Assembly: GCA_036924085.1 (NCBI GenBank)
Contig: JAVGWX010000012.1
Coordinates: 28,748,901-28,812,900 of the forward strand
DNA from: Ariolimax columbianus
Lineage: Eukaryota > Mollusca > Gastropoda > Stylommatophora > Arionidae
DNA: 64,000 nt
Reading direction: 5' to 3'
Part shown: positions 48,501 to 50,460 of the stretch, piece by piece
Position numbering within the stretch: position 1 is the first letter of the stretch
How the letters are laid out: each line of letters opens with the position of its first letter
Position numbers and translations under genes: made by a program
Notes under the pieces: generated by a model
Databases searched by the model: none
Told to the model about the DNA's origin: nothing
The model's input: the letters and a program-made list of their open reading frames with translations, nothing else

Positions 48501-50078
48501 GGATGGTAGCCACTGAAGTATTGTTCACTTTCTGGCAGTCACCTTGCTTAGATCAGTACACATGTGTGGGAGTTTGTCACCATTGAGAGCTTGCAGTACA
48601 GTAGATTCTCATCAACACCTGATGGACTGAGGCATCCACCAATGCCTTAACTACTCCTCCTGTACCTTTCGAAGTGAGGAAGAATTGGGGAGTCTGACAC
48701 TGACACGATGACTGCCCTTGTTAAAGAGGTCTCAGATAGATTGGATGCGCACAGTTTATAGAGCAAGGAAAGCTAAATTAAATTGGTTGTATACAGACTC
48801 TTCTAAGCCAGTATAAAGAGATAAGTTATGTTATAACCTCTCAGAGCTGAGGTTGCTACTTTCATCTCCATTCTGATACCGGATGTTGTTTTCCCTAGAC
48901 ATTACCAGAGCCAATCTGGCACACAGTCTTCCATACAGTAAGTTTGAGACAGTCATTTTACTGATGAATGTATCTGTTGAATGACTGCTGAACATCTGCT
49001 ACAAAAGTGTCCCACATTCGAGGAACATAGAAAGCCCATATTGCCATAACTAATATTATTCCTAGACAAGCTCTATGGAAATACCAGTAGCCTCTGACTT
49101 TCTTTAGATATATTCAAGTTGACATCTGAGAGTGTGCAAAGGAGAACAAACAGCCAGATAATTTATTAGTTTTTTAGTTCCAATTAAATTTTATGATTGC
49201 AGAAAGCCTGTATCCAAGCATTTGTAGTGGGGGCTTTACAGCAATGATTTTATGTAATGAATTTGCTAGCCCAATGCACAGCCCTTATTGATTGTTTTTT
49301 TATGACATCATTTTTATTGCTATTTTCACTATTGCCACCACTAACCAGAAAAATTATATGGCCATTTATTTATTTAAAGTTTGATACGAAGTAATGTGCC
49401 AACGGAAAAGGACAGACTGACTTGGTGGTTGTTGGTTTAAGACCTATGTTCTGCAGGGTTTTGATTGATTGATGAAATGCTATATTACTTATTACATTCT
49501 TACACAAATACATCAACTGATCATGATCTTGAATACATCAATTATTGTACCAGTAACACTTACCACAGTTGATAGAAGCATTATATTGCAGACACTGATC
49601 ATGATCTTGACAATTATTGTATCAGTAACACTTACCACAGTTGATATAAGCATTATATTGCAGACACTGTTCTGGAATCCCCAGGTTAAGATAAAAGAGG
49701 CAAACCAAAACATAATTTGGGAAGAAAGCTGGAGACAAACATGAAAAAGATCTGCATCGTTCACCACTACACAGCGGCATCAATGGCCCCCAACAAAGTC
49801 AAAATATGAAAGCGACAAGGAAGACACGCAGCAAGCTGGAACTGACGACTCAGGATAGGTGGAATTTGCTTCACAGGGGGCCAGAGCATTTTGATCGATT
49901 GACTTACCACATTCTTATCAGGATGTTTGGAGATTGCCAGCTTCTTGAATGCTTTCCGTATTTCTTTCACTGATGCCCCTTTGTCTACACCGAGGAGCGA
50001 ATAGAAATCCTCTCCAGCATTGATGGTGTTCAAAGGTAGAAACAGAACCAAACACACAAAGATAATTCGGAATTCCAT
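1..50078 (-). CDS. DNAJC10: DNAJC10/ERdj5 gene, 15 coding exons, 3' end off the left edge
   Basis: ERdj5 is an ER-lumen co-chaperone that recruits BiP through its J domain and reduces disulfides of misfolded proteins during ER-associated degradation. Fifteen exons on the minus strand join in phase to 588 codons without a stop. Seen in order: hydrophobic signal peptide (about residues 1-21), J domain with HPD at 52-54 (residues 25-88 or so), thioredoxin 1 with CSHC at 150-153, two Trx-like domains without a CXXC (about 225-430), thioredoxin 2 with CPPC at 465-468, and the start of thioredoxin 3 with CGPC at 573-576. The vertebrate protein is about 790 residues, so roughly a quarter (rest of Trx3, Trx4 and the KDEL-like tail) lies beyond position 1. 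Every intron is GT-AG, and introns run from 1.0 to 7.1 kb. Domain order and residue-level similarity make the identity secure. Confidence 0.95.
1429..2011. other. Intron 15 sequence with no recognised feature
   Basis: AT-rich intron. I find no further DNAJC10 exon on the minus strand here and no repeat shared clearly with the rest of the window. Confidence 0.5.
2012..2087. repeat. (CT)n(TA)n compound microsatellite
   Basis: An interrupted CT run is followed by about 13 TA units, just inside intron 15 after the exon 15 donor. Confidence 0.95.
2112..2267 (-). CDS. DNAJC10: DNAJC10 coding exon 15: thioredoxin 3 active site (last exon in window)
   Basis: Residues 537-588 (phase 0/0). It reads [20 protein letters not shown] then [20 protein letters not shown], with redox Cys at 573 and 576. 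The donor GTATAT is followed 24 nt later by a (TA)n(GA)n microsatellite. From memory of the human protein, this domain carries CHPC there; here it is CGPC. Confidence 0.94.
2501..6241 (+). mobile_element. RTE-like LINE, copy A, interrupted and decayed
   Basis: This copy shares its 5' leader, endonuclease start, RT and 3' tail with the element at 53792-56998. It is flanked by a 10-bp direct repeat GAGTACATGA (2491-2500 and 6242-6251), the likely target-site duplication. The left part encodes a piece of APE-type endonuclease ([13 protein letters not shown] near 3090-3117). The right part (4787-6240) encodes RT with the [11 protein letters not shown] motif near 5437-5466 and C-terminal [17 protein letters not shown], broken by frameshifts and stops. 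The middle (3164-4786) is foreign 28S-like sequence that replaces about 1 kb of the LINE. It ends in a short (TAAG)n tail, as RTE elements often do. It lies in intron 14. Confidence 0.88.
3164..4786 (-). pseudogene. Degenerate 28S rRNA 3'-end fragments, tandemly repeated, with a (GAA)n tail
   Basis: Read on the minus strand, 4396-4120 follows the conserved 3' region of 28S rRNA. It has ACAGGTCAGTTTTACCCTAC, GGTAATCCTGCT, CGAGAGGA, GACATTTGGT, GGATTACGGCCGAACGCCTC and AATCCCGCCC in the rRNA order. A second copy of the terminal part lies at 3880-3690, and two weaker copies of the AGACAGGT...TTAGACC block lie near 4476-4580 and 4725-4790. On the minus strand the block ends at 3164 in GTACG followed by a GAAGAA run. 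It is too diverged to be functional rRNA. The left boundary is clear (a match to the host LINE stops at about 3163) and the right boundary is about 4786. Confidence 0.82.
6252..6615. other. AT-rich intron 14 sequence, nothing recognised
   Basis: This stretch follows the LINE target duplication. No coding, repeat or RNA signal could be supported. Confidence 0.5.
6620..6860 (+). repeat. Dispersed repeat (family shared with 28040-28240)
   Basis: It shares GCGATGTGTTT, GTGTACATTTC, GTGAAGTTCA, a GTGCACTAG/GTGCACTTG block and GGAAATAT...CAGGGTAAC in the same order with the reverse complement of 28040-28240. It is probably a SINE or a piece of an unrecognised element. Confidence 0.65.
6960..7165 (+). 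repeat. Possible SINE with (AAAGT)n tail
   Basis: A tRNA-like start (GTGGCCTGGTGGTA) is followed by about 170 bp ending in an AAAAGTAAAGTAAAGT run. The call rests only on head and tail style. Confidence 0.4.
7190..7412 (-). mobile_element. tRNA-derived SINE
   Basis: Read on the minus strand, it starts GAGCCGAGTAGTGCAGTGGT, then TAGCGCGCTGGCTTCGCA (A-box region), and later GGTCCTCGATTTAT (B-box-like). This is the layout of a tRNA-derived Pol III head. The body continues to about 7190. Confidence 0.7.
7413..7552. repeat. Cluster of microsatellites (AT)n, (CATC)n, (TCTTA)n, (GTAT)n
   Basis: Several simple repeats lie back to back; the longest is a GTAT run of about 50 bp at 7497-7552. The cluster sits about 130 nt beyond the exon 14 donor in intron 14. 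Confidence 0.95.
7683..7784 (-). CDS. DNAJC10: DNAJC10 coding exon 14: rest of thioredoxin 2
   Basis: Residues 503-536 (102 nt). It reads [20 protein letters not shown] and ends DILEFIT, with the cis-proline in SYPTT. Donor is GTAAGT; the acceptor follows TTTTGTTTTCAG. Confidence 0.94.
7785..8300. other. Intron 13, nothing recognised
   Basis: No repeat shared with the rest of the window and no coding signal beyond the flanking exons. Confidence 0.45.
8310..8700 (+). mobile_element. LINE 3'-end fragment
   Basis: In broken frames it encodes the C-terminal pattern common to many endonuclease/RT LINEs: a KWYDKIT start, then ITRQSL..., RNRGRLE and RRWRSWK. It is followed by a 3' UTR (GTGCTTCGCAGGGAGCTTGA) shared in part with 49430-49480 and 53100-53165. 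It lies in intron 13. Confidence 0.65.
8839..8955 (-). CDS. DNAJC10: DNAJC10 coding exon 13: thioredoxin 2 active site
   Basis: Residues 464-502. It begins [20 protein letters not shown], with redox Cys at 465 and 468, and continues to [17 protein letters not shown]. Phase 0/0. The CPPC motif is that of ERdj5 domain 2. Confidence 0.95.
9170..9375 (-). mobile_element. tRNA-derived SINE (family shared with 46320-46505)
   Basis: The minus strand begins near 9360 with a tRNA-like head containing GGTCTTCTAATCCCAAAG and a B box, TGTTTGAAACC. It shares GATTTATAGGGTTGAGGAATAAAGG-type sequence (plus-strand view) with 46320-46505. Confidence 0.65.
9376..9865. other. Intron 12, nothing recognised
   Basis: No feature could be supported. 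Confidence 0.4.
9866..10056. repeat. 60-bp minisatellite, 3 diverged copies
   Basis: Three diverged copies of the 60-bp unit that forms the larger array at 12905-13676 (CAACAGTATCTGGGACTGCA, TCTAACACTTCCTCCAC). The block lies about 100 nt beyond the exon 12 donor. Confidence 0.9.
10157..10293 (-). CDS. DNAJC10: DNAJC10 coding exon 12: linker and first strand of thioredoxin 2
   Basis: Residues 418-463. It reads [20 protein letters not shown] and ends [11 protein letters not shown], stopping just before the W-C-X-X-C of domain 2, a typical intron position in thioredoxin-fold genes. Donor is GTAAGT. Confidence 0.94.
10330..10740 (+). repeat. Dispersed repeat (family shared with 15940-16360, inverted)
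   Basis: It shares CACCAGGGTCTTTGTGTATG, AGAGAGCATGTCGTAAGAGG, AACTGGTTAAG and CAGGGACA blocks in order with the reverse complement of 15940-16360. It ends in a CCGAAAATGGATG motif similar to the SINE core seen elsewhere in the window. Confidence 0.7.
10822..11392 (-). mobile_element. CR1-like LINE, 3' fragment
   Basis: It is colinear with the CR1-like element at 25709-27199 from its 3' end (CTTTATTACTGGTTTAGAAG) through the AACATGCTGGAAATAATAC region to the KLYK...RPRL coding stretch. On the minus strand it holds only the C-terminal end of the RT ORF and the 3' UTR. It lies in intron 11. Confidence 0.82.
11610..11890 (-). mobile_element. SINE-like repeat R1, inside the Tigger relic
   Basis: The minus-strand copy shares GAGCTGACCAAGA, AACCAGAGCTGACC and GCTGAAACCAGATGTGTTTG-type blocks with copies at 12170-12420, 40380-40600, 50590-50930, 62970-63300 and 63580-63895. 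Confidence 0.7.
12170..12420 (+). mobile_element. SINE-like repeat R1, inside the Tigger relic
   Basis: Plus-strand copy with AGCCAGTGACTCATAACTGG, AACCAGAGCTGACCAAGACT, CCTGGAAACAAGCTGCA and the core GCTGAAAATGGATGTGTTGG. It matches the copy at 40380-40600 closely. Confidence 0.72.
12905..13676. repeat. 60-bp minisatellite, about 13 copies
   Basis: The unit runs ...CTCTAACACTTCCTCCACAA / CAACAGTATCTGGGACTGAA / GTTACATACCATAAGTAAGT. The unit length is a multiple of three, so several frames on both strands stay open and give repetitive 20-residue peptides. These are artefacts of the period, not genes. The left copies carry TAATGATG where the others have TAAGTAAG. It lies in intron 11. Confidence 0.95.
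13685..13800 (+). repeat. Dispersed repeat R4 (short copy)
   Basis: It shares TTAGGGAAG...GCTGGCCACCCCACTCCACA and a CACTTCATC block with 14760-14890 and 59080-59230, and inverted with 15530-15640 and 36190-36330. Confidence 0.55.
14040..14310 (-). mobile_element. tRNA-derived SINE
   Basis: The minus strand begins GGTATCTGTGGTAAAGCCGT (A-box region) and has CAGGGTTCGATTTTGAG (B box). It ends near 14050 in a tandem TTAAAG tail. This is a typical tRNA head plus body plus short-repeat tail. Confidence 0.75.
14434..14548 (-). CDS. DNAJC10: DNAJC10 coding exon 11: second inactive Trx-like domain
   Basis: Residues 380-417 plus one base. It reads [20 protein letters not shown] then [19 protein letters not shown]. 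The YPS/FPS-type cis-proline and the following strand are recognisable. Donor is GTGAGT. Confidence 0.92.
14760..14890 (+). repeat. Dispersed repeat R4
   Basis: It contains GGGTACCTGACATATG, AACTTGCCACCCCACCTCAC and a CTTCATCCTCCACGTCA block shared with 59080-59230. Confidence 0.55.
14930..15125. repeat. Degenerate 19-20-bp tandem repeat
   Basis: Variants of CAACTGATTTAAGCTCTCC recur about nine times with much drift. Confidence 0.6.
15376..15505. repeat. (CCCT)n(CT)n microsatellite
   Basis: About 65 bp of CCTC repeats followed by about 62 bp of CT repeats, in intron 10. Confidence 0.97.
15530..15640 (-). repeat. Dispersed repeat R4
   Basis: Inverted copy; it shares CCTTCCCTAACAGTA and CATTTACAG...GGAGCA blocks with 36190-36330. 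Confidence 0.5.
15840..15915 (-). repeat. tRNA-like SINE head fragment
   Basis: The minus strand contains CAAGGAGCTTCCACCATC and a B-box-like TGTGGTTCGGATTCC. A similar head lies at 17050-17130. Confidence 0.5.
15940..16360 (-). repeat. Dispersed repeat, inverted relative to 10330-10740
   Basis: The reverse complement shares ordered blocks with 10330-10740, including CCACCAGGGTCTTTGTGTAT and the region around AACTAACTGGTTAAG. Confidence 0.7.
16550..16700 (+). mobile_element. tRNA-derived SINE
   Basis: It begins GGGTGACATAGCCTAGTGGT (A-box region), has a CCGTGTCCGGATTTCTG stretch where a B box would be, and ends with the core GCTGAAGTTAGATGCACTAG. It is related to 41340-41560. Confidence 0.65.
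16815..16925 (-). CDS. DNAJC10: DNAJC10 coding exon 10: start of second inactive Trx-like domain
   Basis: Residues 343-379 (phase 0/0). It reads [15 protein letters not shown], the first strand, and [13 protein letters not shown], the helix. The donor used here is GTTAAT, a weak match to GTRAGT. It is the only in-phase choice I see that reaches exon 11, and it leaves the helix about three residues shorter than in vertebrates. Confidence 0.86.
17050..17130 (-). repeat. tRNA-like SINE head fragment
   Basis: The minus strand has CAAGGAATATCTGTCACTTC and a B-box-like AGTGGTTCGGATCCTG. Confidence 0.5.
17166..18945. repeat. 28-bp satellite, about 63 copies
   Basis: The unit is ACTAGTCAATCTTATACTAA followed by TCTATAGC. 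The main variable site is T/C in TATAGC versus TACAGC. A rarer TTTAGC variant occurs exactly 224 bp (8 units) apart near 17802 and 18026, inside matching runs of T/C variants, which indicates 8-unit block duplication. It lies in intron 9. Confidence 0.97.
19035..19365 (+). mobile_element. LINE 3'-end fragment
   Basis: In broken frames it reads [11 protein letters not shown], then [19 protein letters not shown] and MFQEEPEG. This is the C-terminal signature of a common endonuclease/RT LINE. An inverted piece of the same 3' end lies near 50940-51010. Confidence 0.65.
19525..19715. repeat. Degenerate tandem repeat of about 40 bp, 5 copies
   Basis: The common block CTCTTTATAATTTATAACTA recurs five times with variable GTGTGACACCAT-type spacers. 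Confidence 0.85.
20029..20184 (+). mobile_element. 5'-truncated SINE (R1 family) with target-site duplication
   Basis: It begins at the core (GCCGAAGATGGATGTGTCAG) and continues with GCAAATATCGCAGTCAAGCT, GTTCTCTGGACTACATC and GGTAGCGGGAGATTAAGAAC, ending in a short GAAGAAG tail. It is flanked by a perfect 14-bp direct repeat AATAGAGTAATCAT (20015-20028 and 20185-20198), so the insertion limits are exact. The truncated start and GAA tail indicate target-primed retroposition. Confidence 0.85.
20480..20735 (-). mobile_element. RNase H LINE fragment
   Basis: The reverse complement matches the stretch of the LINE at 32079-34140 corresponding to about 33050-33290 (MGSS...FALAISAK antisense pattern on the plus strand). 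It is a partial internal fragment just upstream of exon 9 in intron 9. Confidence 0.75.
20996..21085 (-). CDS. DNAJC10: DNAJC10 coding exon 9: linker between inactive domains
   Basis: Residues 313-342 (90 nt, phase 0/0). It reads [20 protein letters not shown] then [10 protein letters not shown], corresponding to the last helix of the first inactive domain and the linker to the second. Donor is GTATGT, acceptor TTTCAG. Confidence 0.9.
21390..21640. repeat. Degenerate minisatellite of CACCTATAATGGTGACCC type, left half
   Basis: Units of 18-22 bp built from CCTATAATGGTCACC and variants. The array resumes at 22905-23200 after a LINE fragment, so the LINE probably inserted into it. Confidence 0.85.
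21640..22790 (+). mobile_element. Decayed endonuclease/RT LINE fragment inside a minisatellite
   Basis: Broken frames give [14 protein letters not shown] (RT palm entry), then [47 protein letters not shown] and a C-terminal RDLKAL-type end. Order and motifs match the family at 51190-53010, in the opposite orientation. Many frameshifts are present. Confidence 0.75.
22905..23200. repeat. Degenerate minisatellite of CACCTATAATGGTGACCC type, right half
   Basis: Continuation of the array at 21390-21640. Confidence 0.85.
23205..23315. repeat. 36-bp tandem repeat, 3 copies
   Basis: Three copies of TGACAGAAGAGAAACTGG followed by (CA/TG)GATCAATAAGAAATTT. The unit is a multiple of three, which keeps short frames open. 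Confidence 0.9.
23468..23590 (-). CDS. DNAJC10: DNAJC10 coding exon 8: first inactive Trx-like domain
   Basis: Residues 272-312 (phase 0/0). It reads [20 protein letters not shown] and then GTFYYPLGK, matching the strand-3/strand-4 region of a thioredoxin fold. The acceptor follows a T-rich tract, and the donor is GTATGT. Confidence 0.92.
23800..23832. repeat. Single unit of the 47-bp satellite, left of the RTE insertion
   Basis: CTTTCATCATATCAAATAAT CAGAGTGAGTCTAG matches the satellite units at 27200-27500. It ends in TGAGTCTAG, the left target duplication of the RTE copy. Confidence 0.8.
23833..25691 (-). mobile_element. RTE-like LINE, 5'-truncated, with 9-bp target duplication
   Basis: On the minus strand it encodes an RT segment without endonuclease: [72 protein letters not shown] (catalytic Asp pair intact) and C-terminal [20 protein letters not shown] and [13 protein letters not shown]. 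Two or three frameshifts or stops break the ORF. It ends in a GAACT tandem tail (23826-23850), typical of RTE 3' ends. TGAGTCTAG flanks it at 23824-23832 and 25692-25700. Same family as 38076-39070. It lies in intron 7. Confidence 0.88.
25709..27199 (-). mobile_element. CR1-like LINE, 5'-truncated
   Basis: The minus strand encodes an RT of CR1 type: [97 protein letters not shown]. The catalytic box reads FANDTKL instead of FADDTKL, and there is an in-frame break near 26905, so it is dead. The 3' UTR (25735-26100) is the source of the fragments at 10822, 31413, 35799 and 48785. It lies in intron 7. Confidence 0.88.
27200..27500. repeat. 47/43-bp satellite, 6 copies
   Basis: The unit is GAGTCTAGTAGTTGGACCTC followed by TCTTTCATCATAGTAACTTA and TCAGAGT. 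Some units lack CTTT, giving 43 bp. Partial units at 23800-23832 and 25692-25708 show that the array once continued there and was split by two LINEs. Confidence 0.92.
27560..27710 (+). repeat. Old copy of dispersed repeat S2
   Basis: It shares AATCCCCATAGTGGTGAG, the region around AAGAACCTAACATTGCA and GTCCACCTTC...TCAGGA in order with 41640-41985 and 57052-57370. Confidence 0.5.
28040..28240 (-). repeat. Dispersed repeat, inverted relative to 6620-6860
   Basis: The reverse complement shares GCGATGTGTTT, GTGTACATTTC and GTGAAGTTCA blocks with 6620-6860. Confidence 0.65.
28255..28460 (+). mobile_element. tRNA-derived SINE (family shared with 45205-45430)
   Basis: The head has GGCAAGACACTTGTCTCTCA and a B-box-like GATCAAATCCTGCAAG. 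The body GGTGGGACCAGA...TTGACTTATGTCTTGCCACT is shared with 45205-45430. Confidence 0.72.
28712..28755 (-). CDS. DNAJC10: DNAJC10 coding exon 7: 44-nt micro-exon
   Basis: Residues 257-271, [15 protein letters not shown]. It is short but has a good acceptor (TTCTGTTAG) and donor (GTGAGT). It restores phase 0 between exons 6 and 8, and its sequence fits the helix after the first strand of the inactive domain. Confidence 0.88.
28870..29960 (-). mobile_element. Decayed LINE reverse transcriptase
   Basis: The minus strand reads [20 protein letters not shown] (RT domain), then [15 protein letters not shown] with Gly in place of the second catalytic Asp. It continues with [40 protein letters not shown] and a C-terminal part. 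Several frame breaks; non-functional. It lies in intron 6. Confidence 0.8.
30100..30320 (-). mobile_element. 5' leader fragment of the RTE-like family A/B
   Basis: The reverse complement matches the leader of the LINEs at 2501 and 53792, around GGAGGCAGCC...CAACAGGCCAATCAC. Confidence 0.65.
30465..30600 (-). mobile_element. tRNA-derived SINE fragment
   Basis: The minus strand has GTAGCTGAGAAGTCAGGTGC, TTGCCTCTCAAGAAGTG and a B box, GTGTTTGAATCCCACAAG. Confidence 0.65.
30840..31400 (+). mobile_element. Decayed RNase H LINE fragment
   Basis: It matches the reverse complement of 48660-48730 (CCTCTTAAACAAGGGCAATCA). The stretch is heavily broken, so the assignment rests on this shared block and on position within related relics. 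Confidence 0.45.
31413..31570 (-). mobile_element. CR1-like LINE 3' fragment, left half
   Basis: It matches the 3' UTR of the CR1 copy at 25709 (GACTGGTTTAGAAAGACTC, CTGTATATAACCAG). It stops at TTAA (31567-31570), the target of piggyBac elements. The right half of the same copy is probably 35799-35847. Confidence 0.75.
32079..34140 (+). mobile_element. Young 5'-truncated LINE with RT, RNase H and zinc knuckle; 14-bp target duplication
   Basis: The frame is open from the truncation point to the stop at 34116 (about 680 codons). It encodes RT with [40 protein letters not shown] and [11 protein letters not shown]. RNase H type I follows, with [34 protein letters not shown] and [20 protein letters not shown], which hold the D-E-D-D set. 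The end is a CCHC-type knuckle, [23 protein letters not shown] plus RNase H suggests the I/Nimb group of LINEs. It ends in a (GAA)n tail. AAATGATGCTGTTC flanks it at 32065-32078 and 34141-34154. The endonuclease region is missing. Confidence 0.93.
34155..35798 (-). pseudogene. piggyBac-like transposase, frameshifted
   Basis: Minus strand. 35790-35476 is an N-terminal low-complexity part ([20 protein letters not shown]). 35475-35062 carries [21 protein letters not shown] and the first catalytic Asp in [14 protein letters not shown]. 35192-34269, in another frame, carries [19 protein letters not shown] (second Asp) and [14 protein letters not shown] (third Asp). The order is that of the DDE_Tnp_1_7 domain. 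One frameshift near 35100-35190 and a stop before the second part make it inactive as it stands. A possible left end is TTAA at 31567; no right TTAA or terminal inverted repeat was found. The LINE at 32079-34140 sits in its flank. Confidence 0.85.
35799..35847 (-). mobile_element. CR1-like fragment abutting the exon 6 splice donor
   Basis: The minus strand reads GTGTACAGGTGTGGAGTCCT then TATCGTAGAGCAGATATAAA and CATGCTG, nearly identical to the VQVWSPY..DINML coding part of the CR1 at 26155-26210. It starts about four bases into intron 6. Confidence 0.8.
35851..36016 (-). CDS. DNAJC10: DNAJC10 coding exon 6: end of Trx1, start of first inactive Trx-like domain
   Basis: Residues 202-256 plus one base. 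It reads [20 protein letters not shown] and continues to [14 protein letters not shown]. The single Cys in ITFC sits where active domains carry CXXC, as expected for the non-catalytic domain. The donor GTAAGT is followed within a few bases by CR1-derived sequence. Confidence 0.93.
36190..36330 (-). repeat. Dispersed repeat R4
   Basis: Inverted copy with GGTGTGGTGGCCAGTTCCCT, CCTTCCCTAACAGTAAGAC and TTTACAGAGGGAACGAC blocks shared with 15530-15640. A SINE-core motif (GCTGAAGTCGGATGTACTA) follows at 36523. Confidence 0.5.
36560..38075. other. Intron 5, nothing recognised
   Basis: Apart from AT-rich tracts and an A-rich run near 38040, I see no repeat shared with the rest of the window and no exon. 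Confidence 0.45.
38076..39070 (+). mobile_element. RTE-like LINE fragment, same family as 23833-25691
   Basis: Broken frames read [62 protein letters not shown], [20 protein letters not shown] and a C-terminal part. It holds several frameshifts and stops and lacks the 5' half. It lies in intron 5. Confidence 0.85.
39424..39549 (-). CDS. DNAJC10: DNAJC10 coding exon 5: rest of thioredoxin 1
   Basis: Residues 160-201 (126 nt, phase 0/0). It reads [19 protein letters not shown] onward and includes [17 protein letters not shown], which holds the cis-proline of the thioredoxin fold. A 25/29-bp minisatellite begins about 50 nt before its acceptor. Confidence 0.94.
39599..39866. repeat. 25/29-bp minisatellite, about 10 copies
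   Basis: The unit is CTACATCGAAGGTCAGCCAA followed by CATCT. Some units have an extra CTCT (29 bp). On the gene strand it ends about 50 nt before the exon 5 acceptor, close to where the branch point should be. Confidence 0.95.
40380..40600 (+). mobile_element. SINE-like repeat R1
   Basis: AGCCAGTGACTCATAGCTTG, ACCATAGCTGACCAAGACCC and the core GAGCTGAAACCGGAAGTGTT match 12170-12420. Confidence 0.7.
40740..40960 (+). pseudogene. Mariner-like transposase C-terminal fragment
   Basis: With frameshifts it reads [18 protein letters not shown], then [20 protein letters not shown]. This corresponds to the SPDLNPVDY...DEL block that carries the last catalytic Asp of mariner/Tc1 transposases. Short and broken; it lies in intron 4. 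Confidence 0.65.
41210..41295 (-). CDS. DNAJC10: DNAJC10 coding exon 4: thioredoxin 1 active site
   Basis: Residues 131-159. It encodes the first strand and active site of thioredoxin domain 1, with [19 protein letters not shown] and redox Cys at 150 and 153. It enters at phase 1 and leaves at phase 0. Donor is GTAGGT, acceptor CCACAG. Confidence 0.94.
41340..41560 (+). mobile_element. tRNA-derived SINE
   Basis: The head GGCATAGGCTAGTAGTTAAA (A-box region) is followed by GGTGCTGGGTTTGCGCCCC (B box), and the core GCCAAGTCGGATGCACTGGG comes near the end. An inverted copy lies at 57440-57660. Confidence 0.75.
41640..41985 (+). repeat. Dispersed repeat S2
   Basis: CACTGATCAGACAATATTAG, GCTAACAAGGTGAGGTTCGA, CATGATCCCCATAGTAGTGA and CCACCTTCATCAGCATGCTC are shared in order with 57052-57370 and inverted with 58190-58490. 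It contains the segment related to the 37-bp satellite. Confidence 0.85.
42090..42535. repeat. Compound minisatellite with alternating subunits
   Basis: Subunits of 19-24 bp (AGGATGATTGCTCTTTTGTA, AGCCAGGATGATTGTTATTT, TACAGCTAGGATGATTGTTC) alternate in blocks of about 65 bp, so there is a second-order period. It lies in intron 3. Confidence 0.9.
43690..43740 (-). CDS. DNAJC10: DNAJC10 coding exon 3: 51-nt linker exon
   Basis: Residues 114-130, reading [17 protein letters not shown]. This acidic linker at the entry to thioredoxin domain 1 is strongly conserved in ERdj5. The exon is exactly 51 nt and phase 1 on both sides, so skipping it would keep the frame. Confidence 0.92.
43870..44500 (-). 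mobile_element. Decayed LINE fragment
   Basis: The minus strand reads [27 protein letters not shown] and [10 protein letters not shown], a broken form of the WQDKVTN..VLERAG..RWLGHV.RM C-terminal pattern. Upstream RT traces are weak. Confidence 0.6.
44660..46010 (-). mobile_element. Decayed RNase H LINE, RT part
   Basis: The minus strand reads [27 protein letters not shown], a [19 protein letters not shown] stretch parallel to the young LINE at 32079, [15 protein letters not shown], then [20 protein letters not shown] and PVLEYGI. Many breaks. A SINE sits inside at 45205-45430. It lies in intron 2. Confidence 0.75.
45205..45430 (+). mobile_element. tRNA-derived SINE inside a decayed LINE
   Basis: The head GGTTAAGAAGTAAGGTACTC (A-box region) and AAGCAATTAAATCCCGCAAG (B-box region) are followed by the body shared with 28255-28460. 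Confidence 0.75.
46320..46505 (-). mobile_element. tRNA-derived SINE (family shared with 9170-9375)
   Basis: The minus strand has GGTCTTCTAACCAAGGTGAG and a B box, GGGTTCAAAACC. The body is shared with 9170-9375. Confidence 0.68.
46863..46882. repeat. Poly-G/C run
   Basis: About 19 consecutive G on the plus strand. Similar runs occur at 60403-60420 and 62160-62174, with a shorter C run at 21462-21471. All are likely sites of sequencing-length error. Confidence 0.95.
47030..47345. repeat. Degenerate 20-22-bp tandem repeat
   Basis: Variants of CTTCTACCTGACTTAGTCGC TCAT recur about 14 times; lengths drift. It lies in intron 2, next to exon 2. Confidence 0.85.
47649..47817 (-). CDS. DNAJC10: DNAJC10 coding exon 2: rest of J domain
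   Basis: Residues 58-113 plus one base of the next codon. It contains the J-domain helix III/IV region ([19 protein letters not shown]) and the [11 protein letters not shown] linker. The acceptor TTTTGCAG and donor GTAAGG fit exon 1 (phase 0) and exon 3 (phase 1). Confidence 0.94.
47900..48199. other. Intron 1, nothing recognised
   Basis: A short duplicated TTTACACTGTCA motif near 48102-48135 is the only structure seen. Confidence 0.4.
48200..48730 (-). mobile_element. Decayed RNase H LINE fragment, RNase H part
   Basis: The minus strand reads [15 protein letters not shown] and RLAKRSRD, a broken form of the [20 protein letters not shown] block of the LINE at 32079, followed by a decayed C-terminal region. 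It lies in intron 1. Confidence 0.7.
48785..48835 (+). mobile_element. CR1-like LINE 3'-terminal fragment
   Basis: TTGGTTGTATACAGACTCTT, then CTAAGCCAGTATAAAGAGAT matches the extreme 3' end of the CR1 at 25709-27199, here in plus orientation. Confidence 0.75.
48978..49120 (+). mobile_element. RNase H LINE 3' fragment
   Basis: ACTGCTGAACATCTGCTACA, ACATTCGAGGA and GACAAGCTCTATGGA match the zinc-knuckle end of the LINE at 33960-34080. Confidence 0.75.
49510..49675. repeat. Tandem duplication, about 77 bp x 2
   Basis: Both copies carry GATCATGATCTTG, CAGTAACACTTACCACAGTT and GCATTATATTGCAGACACTG. It lies in intron 1, about 230 bp from exon 1. Confidence 0.85.
49908..50078 (-). CDS. DNAJC10: DNAJC10 coding exon 1: signal peptide and start of J domain
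   Basis: Residues 1-57, phase 0 at the donor. The start is the first Met, followed by a hydrophobic stretch ([12 protein letters not shown]) typical of a signal peptide. The J domain then begins ([20 protein letters not shown]) and carries HPD at 52-54, the motif that stimulates BiP ATPase. The donor is GTAAGT. One base before the ATG is an AG preceded by a T-rich tract, so this looks like the second exon of the transcript. Confidence 0.94.
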
Positions 50079-50149
50079 CCTAAAAAAAAGAAAATTTATT
50101 TCATTTATTTGTGTAGTATTTCATTACAAACTTATATGAGCGCTGTAGG

Positions 50150-50460
50150 ACAAATGAATGCCAAATATTAATTACAGAAATAAGACCAAATCCGCCAGCT
50201 ACAAAGGCACCAGCAAACTGCTATTTTTCGGCTGTAGATTACTAGGCCACCTATATTGGACCAAAATCTCCCAAACAAATGAATATCCACATAGAACAGG
50301 AGTCCAGATTCTTGAACATGTATTTCAAGAATGCCCAGCACATGAAGAATCAAGATGTCAGAGGGCGCAGAAATAAGGCATAAGTTATGGGGCCACAGCT
50401 CAGACCTAGAAAGGACTGTGGGCTTCATTCTGGCGATAGGACAAGATTTAGCATGATCAG
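50150..50460 (+). mobile_element. Decayed RNase H LINE C-terminal fragment
   Basis: It reads SKLLFFGCRLLGHLYWTKIS, then QILEHVFQECPAHEE. This is a broken version of the [14 protein letters not shown]...[12 protein letters not shown] end. It lies just upstream of exon 1, within the presumed 5' intron. Confidence 0.6.
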
